Source of the DNA: JAJPXC01 sp964510535
Lineage (GTDB): Bacteria > Bacteroidota > Bacteroidia > Bacteroidales > Muribaculaceae
Length of the DNA stretch: 64,000 nucleotides
Reading direction: 5' to 3'
Assembly (NCBI GenBank): GCA_964510535.1
Contig: CAZECG010000009.1
Coordinates: forward strand, 1-64,000
Both the position numbers and the translations under genes were made by a program. A model generated the notes under the pieces. That model did not search any database. It was not told the DNA's origin and saw only the letters and a program-made list of their open reading frames with translations. Below are positions 60,572 to 64,000 of the stretch, piece by piece (within the stretch, counting starts at the first letter, position 1; the number at the start of each line of letters is the position of its first letter).

Positions 60572-61705
60572 ATGCCTCTAAGACTACAGATCACACCTCC
60601 GGCAGCTTTGCCCGACTCGTTGCCATCACCGAGGGAAGAACTGCGGCAGCTTTCTACAATGTCGTTAGACGACCTCACCGAACGGTTTGTCAACGGCGCT
60701 GTCGAGTTTGCCATAAACGTGGCTATCGCCCTTGTGGTCTTCTATGTGGGCAAGTTTATAATAAAGAAAATCTACAAAATCGTGGCGGCGATTATGATAC
60801 GCCGCAAGGCCGACAAATCGCTAAGCACGTTCATACTGAGCCTAATACGCATCGTACTCTATTTCATCCTGATTGTAACCGTAATCGACATATTGGGACT
60901 TGAGACGAGCTCGTTCCTTGCCTTATTCGCCTCGGCTGGTGTCGCAATCGGTATGGCCCTCAGCGGAACATTGCAGAATTTCGCAGGCGGAGTGCTTATA
61001 CTACTCCTTAAACCCTATAAAATAGGCGACTACATCGAAGCCCAAGGCTTCGCGGGAACTGTTACCGAAATACAGATATTTCACACAATAATCAACACCT
61101 ACGACAACAAGTCGATAATCATACCTAACGGCGGACTGTCGACAGGCTCCATCAACAATTGGTCGCGCGAAGACTACCGACGTGTATCGTGGGACGTTGC
61201 CATATCCTACGGCGACAGTATCGACATCGCACGCAAAGCGATTCTCGACATATTCGCCAACGACGAGCGCATCGTGAAACACTTCGTCGAAGACGACCGC
61301 GAGATGAGGCGACGCAAACTAAAAGAACTCGCGACCCACGACAATCCTCAAGACACTACGGGGATTACCATAAAACCGCACTGGTGGCAACGGATATTCA
61401 CCCACAAAAAGAAAGTGCAGACAGCCATCGACCGCTGGCAACAGGAAAAAGAAGCCAAAATCAAAGCCATGCTGCCAAAGACCGACCGCACACCGACGGT
61501 GGTCGTAAACCAGCTTGGCGACAACAGCGTCATCCTTGTGGCACGCGCATGGGTGAAATCCGAGTACTACTGGAGCGTATTCTACGAAGTCAACGAGAAA
61601 ATCTACAACCTACTTCCCGAAGCAGGCATCACGTTCCCATTTCCCCAACTCGACGTACACCTCAGCAAAACCGACACGCTCGACAACAAAGAAGCGGGAA
61701 TTTAA
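60572..61705 (+). CDS. MscS family mechanosensitive ion channel
   Basis: A 377-residue inner-membrane protein. Two N-terminal helices (about residues 42-65 and 82-107) precede the pore-lining helix ASAGVAIGMALSGTLQNFAGGVLILLLKP, a good TM3 match with its Gly/Ala packing. The beta domain follows (YKIGDYIEAQGFAGTVTEIQIF, then IIIPNGGLSTGSINNWSR). The C-terminal cytoplasmic cage has a longer than usual charged insertion (about residues 225-305, HKKKVQTAIDRWQQEKEAK). It would open on membrane tension to release solutes. Confidence 0.93.
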   Translation: MPLRLQITPPAALPDSLPSPREELRQLSTMSLDDLTERFVNGAVEFAINVAIALVVFYVGKFIIKKIYKIVAAIMIRRKADKSLSTFILSLIRIVLYFILIVTVIDILGLETSSFLALFASAGVAIGMALSGTLQNFAGGVLILLLKPYKIGDYIEAQGFAGTVTEIQIFHTIINTYDNKSIIIPNGGLSTGSINNWSREDYRRVSWDVAISYGDSIDIARKAILDIFANDERIVKHFVEDDREMRRRKLKELATHDNPQDTTGITIKPHWWQRIFTHKKKVQTAIDRWQQEKEAKIKAMLPKTDRTPTVVVNQLGDNSVILVARAWVKSEYYWSVFYEVNEKIYNLLPEAGITFPFPQLDVHLSKTDTLDNKEAGI

Positions 61706-61948
61706 CGTAATTTTATACTTATAAATATCTATAATCGGATACGATTATCGAATATTTTCCATTACCTTTGCATAGAATACACCATGTGATATATGCTCAT
61801 CCGTCTCTCTCCCATCGACACGGAAGCCATTATCCCATGCGTCAGCTCGTTATGCACATCGCACCATCCTCCACTCTCCTGATTTTGACGAGCTTAACAC
61901 CGGCCTGCGGGTCGATGCCGTCTCCGCAAAATAAAAAAAACAACATAA

Positions 61949-63673
61949 ATGACTGGCAAATGGAACTTTACGCCCCATTCAACAGACAATCAGCACATCC
62001 AACCCGCACTGGCGAGCAAATTCGCCGGATGTCCGCCCATTAGCGAGCTATTGGCACAGCGTGGCATATCGACGGTGGAGGAAGCAGATCGCTTCCTGCA
62101 TCCGTCGTTGAAAGATATGCACGACCCGTTCCTTATGCCCGATATGGATAAAGCTGTAAACAGGCTTAACAAAGCCATGGGGTCGAAGGAGAAAATTATG
62201 GTATTCGGAGACTATGATGTCGACGGCACAACCTCTGTCGCTTTAGTTTACAAATATCTTCAGAATTTTTACTCCAATATAGATTACTACATTCCCACCC
62301 GATACGACGAAGGATATGGGATATCGCTCCGCGCGATTGACGAATTTGCCGAAGCCGGCGTTAAACTCGTTATAATCCTCGATTGCGGCATAAAGGCCAA
62401 CGAGGAAATAGCTTACGCCCGCACACTCGGCATTGATTTCATCATCTGCGACCACCACGTCCCTGACGACGAGCTGCCGCCGGCAACAGCCATCCTCAAC
62501 CCCAAGCTGGAAGGCTCCACCTACCCATGCCCGCACCTATCGGGGTGCGGCGTTGGCTACAAATTAATGCAGGCGTTCGCCATGAGCAACGGGATAGCCT
62601 ACACCGAGCTGGAAGGAATGCTCGACCTTGTAGCGGTAAGCATCGCCGCCGACATAGTCCCGATGGTCGATGAAAACCGCATAATGGCCTACCACGGATT
62701 GAAACGTCTCAACAGCAATCCAAACATGGGACTGCGCGCAATCATGAAGATTTGCCAACTCGGAAATCGCGAAATAACAATCAGCGACGTAATTTTCAAA
62801 ATCGGGCCACGCATCAATGCATCCGGGCGCATGCAAAGCGGTCGCGAAGCGGTCGAGCTGCTCGTGGCGCGCGACCTCAGCGACGCTTACGAGAAAAGTC
62901 TCGCAATAGACCAATACAACAAAGACCGCAAAGAGCTTGACAAACAGATTACCGAAGAAGCCAACGCCATCATCGAAGCGAGAGGCGAACGCGTCCACGA
63001 AAAGAAATCGCTCGTAATCTACAATAAAGACTGGCACAAAGGCATAATCGGAATTGTCGCGTCACGGCTCACCGAACTTTACTACAAGCCATCGGTAGTG
63101 CTCACCCTATCCAACGGATTGGCAACCGGCTCGTCACGGTCGGTCCAAGGATTCGACATCTACAAAGCCATCGGCGCCTCACGCGACCTGCTCGAAAACT
63201 TCGGCGGACACACCTACGCCGTCGGGCTATCTCTCAAGGAAGAGAATATCCCGGAGTTTACACGCCGGTTTGAAGAATACGTCGCCGCCAACATATTACC
63301 CTCGCAACTGAAACCACAGTTCGATATTGACGCTCAGTTGACTTTCGCTCAGATAACTCCCGAGTTTCTGGCCACACTTCGACGGTTCAACCCCTTCGGC
63401 CCCGGGAATCAGAAACCGGTATTCCTCACTACCTCAGTGATGGATTTCGGAACCAGCAAACTCGTCGGGAAACAACTCGAGCACATTAAGCTCGAATTGG
63501 TCGACAATACATCGGGAAAAGTAATGAACGGCATTGCCTTCAACATGGCACCGCTGTTCGAGCATATCCATTCACGCAAACCTTTTGACATCTGCTACAC
63601 CATTGAAGACAACAAACATCTAAACTCCAATGGAGCCATTCAGTTGCTTGTCAAAGAAATCAGACCCCGCTAA
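61949..63673 (+). CDS. recJ: Single-stranded-DNA-specific exonuclease RecJ
   Basis: A 574-residue 5'-3' ssDNA exonuclease of recombination and repair. The phosphoesterase motifs are VFGDYDVDGTTS (D88, D90, D92), DCGIKANEEI, CDHH (D168-H170) and a later RINASGRM. The DHHA1 domain ends with GGHTYAVGLSL, followed by the OB-fold (NPFGPGNQKPVF). The start is fixed by MTGKWNFTP, the conserved RecJ opening in this phylum. The roughly 240 nt upstream contain a TACCTTTG box (61763-61770) and no convincing gene. Confidence 0.95.
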   Translation: MTGKWNFTPHSTDNQHIQPALASKFAGCPPISELLAQRGISTVEEADRFLHPSLKDMHDPFLMPDMDKAVNRLNKAMGSKEKIMVFGDYDVDGTTSVALVYKYLQNFYSNIDYYIPTRYDEGYGISLRAIDEFAEAGVKLVIILDCGIKANEEIAYARTLGIDFIICDHHVPDDELPPATAILNPKLEGSTYPCPHLSGCGVGYKLMQAFAMSNGIAYTELEGMLDLVAVSIAADIVPMVDENRIMAYHGLKRLNSNPNMGLRAIMKICQLGNREITISDVIFKIGPRINASGRMQSGREAVELLVARDLSDAYEKSLAIDQYNKDRKELDKQITEEANAIIEARGERVHEKKSLVIYNKDWHKGIIGIVASRLTELYYKPSVVLTLSNGLATGSSRSVQGFDIYKAIGASRDLLENFGGHTYAVGLSLKEENIPEFTRRFEEYVAANILPSQLKPQFDIDAQLTFAQITPEFLATLRRFNPFGPGNQKPVFLTTSVMDFGTSKLVGKQLEHIKLELVDNTSGKVMNGIAFNMAPLFEHIHSRKPFDICYTIEDNKHLNSNGAIQLLVKEIRPR

Positions 63674-63679
63674 GTCAGC

Positions 63680-63715
63680 CAGTTCCCGGAAACCCCCACA
63701 CACCTTCGGGAACTG
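63680..63715 (+). terminator. Hairpin after recJ
   Basis: Arms CAGTTCCCG (63680-63688) and CGGGAACTG (63707-63715), without a T-run. Confidence 0.5.
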
Positions 63716-63748
63716 ACGGCTCAATATCCAACCACCTTTATCACGGAT

Positions 63749-64000
63749 ATGAATCACGCTAAAACAATATTATCCATCATCACACTGCTGCTGGCCTTGA
63801 ACGGCGCAGCCCAGACACGCCGCGCGCTCGTCATAGGACTGGGTAAATATCTCGACACCAACTGGACCGCAATCCATGGTGACAATGACGTTCCCCTGAT
63901 TAAGTCGATGCTGCACCGTCACGGTTATAACGACATATCGGCTCTCGTCAACGACCAAGCCACTAAAGCAGCGATAATATCCTCTTTGTCAGACTTATGC
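63749..64000 (+). CDS. Exported caspase-like (peptidase C14) protein, 3' truncated by window edge
   Basis: Only the first 84 residues are present. A signal peptide (MNHAKTILSIITLLLALNGAAQ) is followed by the opening of a caspase/metacaspase p20-like fold: RRALVIGLGKYLDTNWTAIHGDNDVPLIKSMLHRHGY, shown here in short: RRALVIGLG strand, HGDNDVPLIKSML helix, then LVNDQATKAAIISSL. The spacing of the first strand, the GDNDV helix and the DQATKAAI helix is typical of bacterial C14 proteins. The catalytic His/Cys would lie beyond the edge, so activity cannot be judged. Confidence 0.8.
   Translation, partial: MNHAKTILSIITLLLALNGAAQTRRALVIGLGKYLDTNWTAIHGDNDVPLIKSMLHRHGYNDISALVNDQATKAAIISSLSDLC

Noticed and set aside
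61768..62043. 91-codon ORF with a lipobox-like stretch (LTPAC) before recJ
   Set aside because: It overlaps the recJ coding start by about 95 nt, lacks a family match, and the signal-like part is not preceded by a typical start.

Overview
This window is chromosomal DNA from a Bacteroidales bacterium, most likely a gut Muribaculaceae (S24-7) or close relative. Several things point there. Many genes carry the Bacteroidetes-type promoter (TTTG, about 20 nt, TAnnTTTG) and lack strong Shine-Dalgarno sequences. The gene content is typical of the phylum: a type IX secretion plug protein, DUF5723, DUF3109, HU-CCDC81/SPOR, pRiA4b-ORF3-like and C_GCAxxG_C_C families, two OmpA-type porins with Cys-rich linkers, secreted DPP III, a choloylglycine hydrolase-family enzyme and a UDP-galactopyranose mutase. 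The family assignment is an inference. I see no prophage, insertion sequence, CRISPR array or conjugative element; the window is essentially core genome with a few lineage-specific loci.

Layout. 1-4.5 kb: end of a PAS/LuxR regulator, a MalS-like GH13 protein with eroded catalytic motifs, and a divergent TPR / HU-SPOR pair that looks leaderless on both sides. 4.5-7 kb: a tight housekeeping run (nitroreductase, DUF2520 dehydrogenase-like, KdsC-type HAD phosphatase, Maf). 7-9.2 kb: a leftward pair, a family 2 glycosyltransferase broken by a 10-base G tract and a translationally overlapping, uncharacterised ATP-grasp protein; this is my best candidate for an undescribed (phase-variable) system. 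9.3-15.3 kb: mutL, an AraC-type regulator, alaS and a MerR-type regulator. 15.4-25.5 kb: an OmpA porin, tkt, tcdA and a probable dxr-rseP-rlmI-DPP III operon. 25.8-33.4 kb: a second OmpA, a nitroreductase, carA-carB, a 62-residue membrane protein and a pRiA4b-like protein.

33.5-41.6 kb: trpS, a fused M16 peptidase, a lipoprotein plus DUF5723 pair and a small coiled-coil protein. 41.7-49.1 kb: choloylglycine hydrolase, membrane glycosyltransferase, malic enzyme (MaeB type), glf and ilvA. 49.3-55.1 kb: a complete RND efflux operon (TolC, adaptor lipoprotein, pump) ending in a PII-like protein. 55.2-58.5 kb: tRNA-Leu(UAG), a four-gene leftward operon (ung, C_GCAxxG_C_C, T9SS plug, DUF3109) and tRNA-Arg(CCG). 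58.7-64 kb: a Ser-rich ORF without an obvious start, rplS, a lipoprotein nitroreductase, an MscS channel, recJ and the start of an exported caspase-like protein.

A recurrent sequence-level theme is long G/C homopolymers: G10 inside the glycosyltransferase (out of frame), G9 inside the essential dxr gene (in frame) and C11A8 just after the MerR stop. They lie in the same window as a MutL whose endonuclease/zinc motifs are non-canonical. This could mean real slippage-driven variation, or an assembly problem in the one broken gene; only read-level data can decide.
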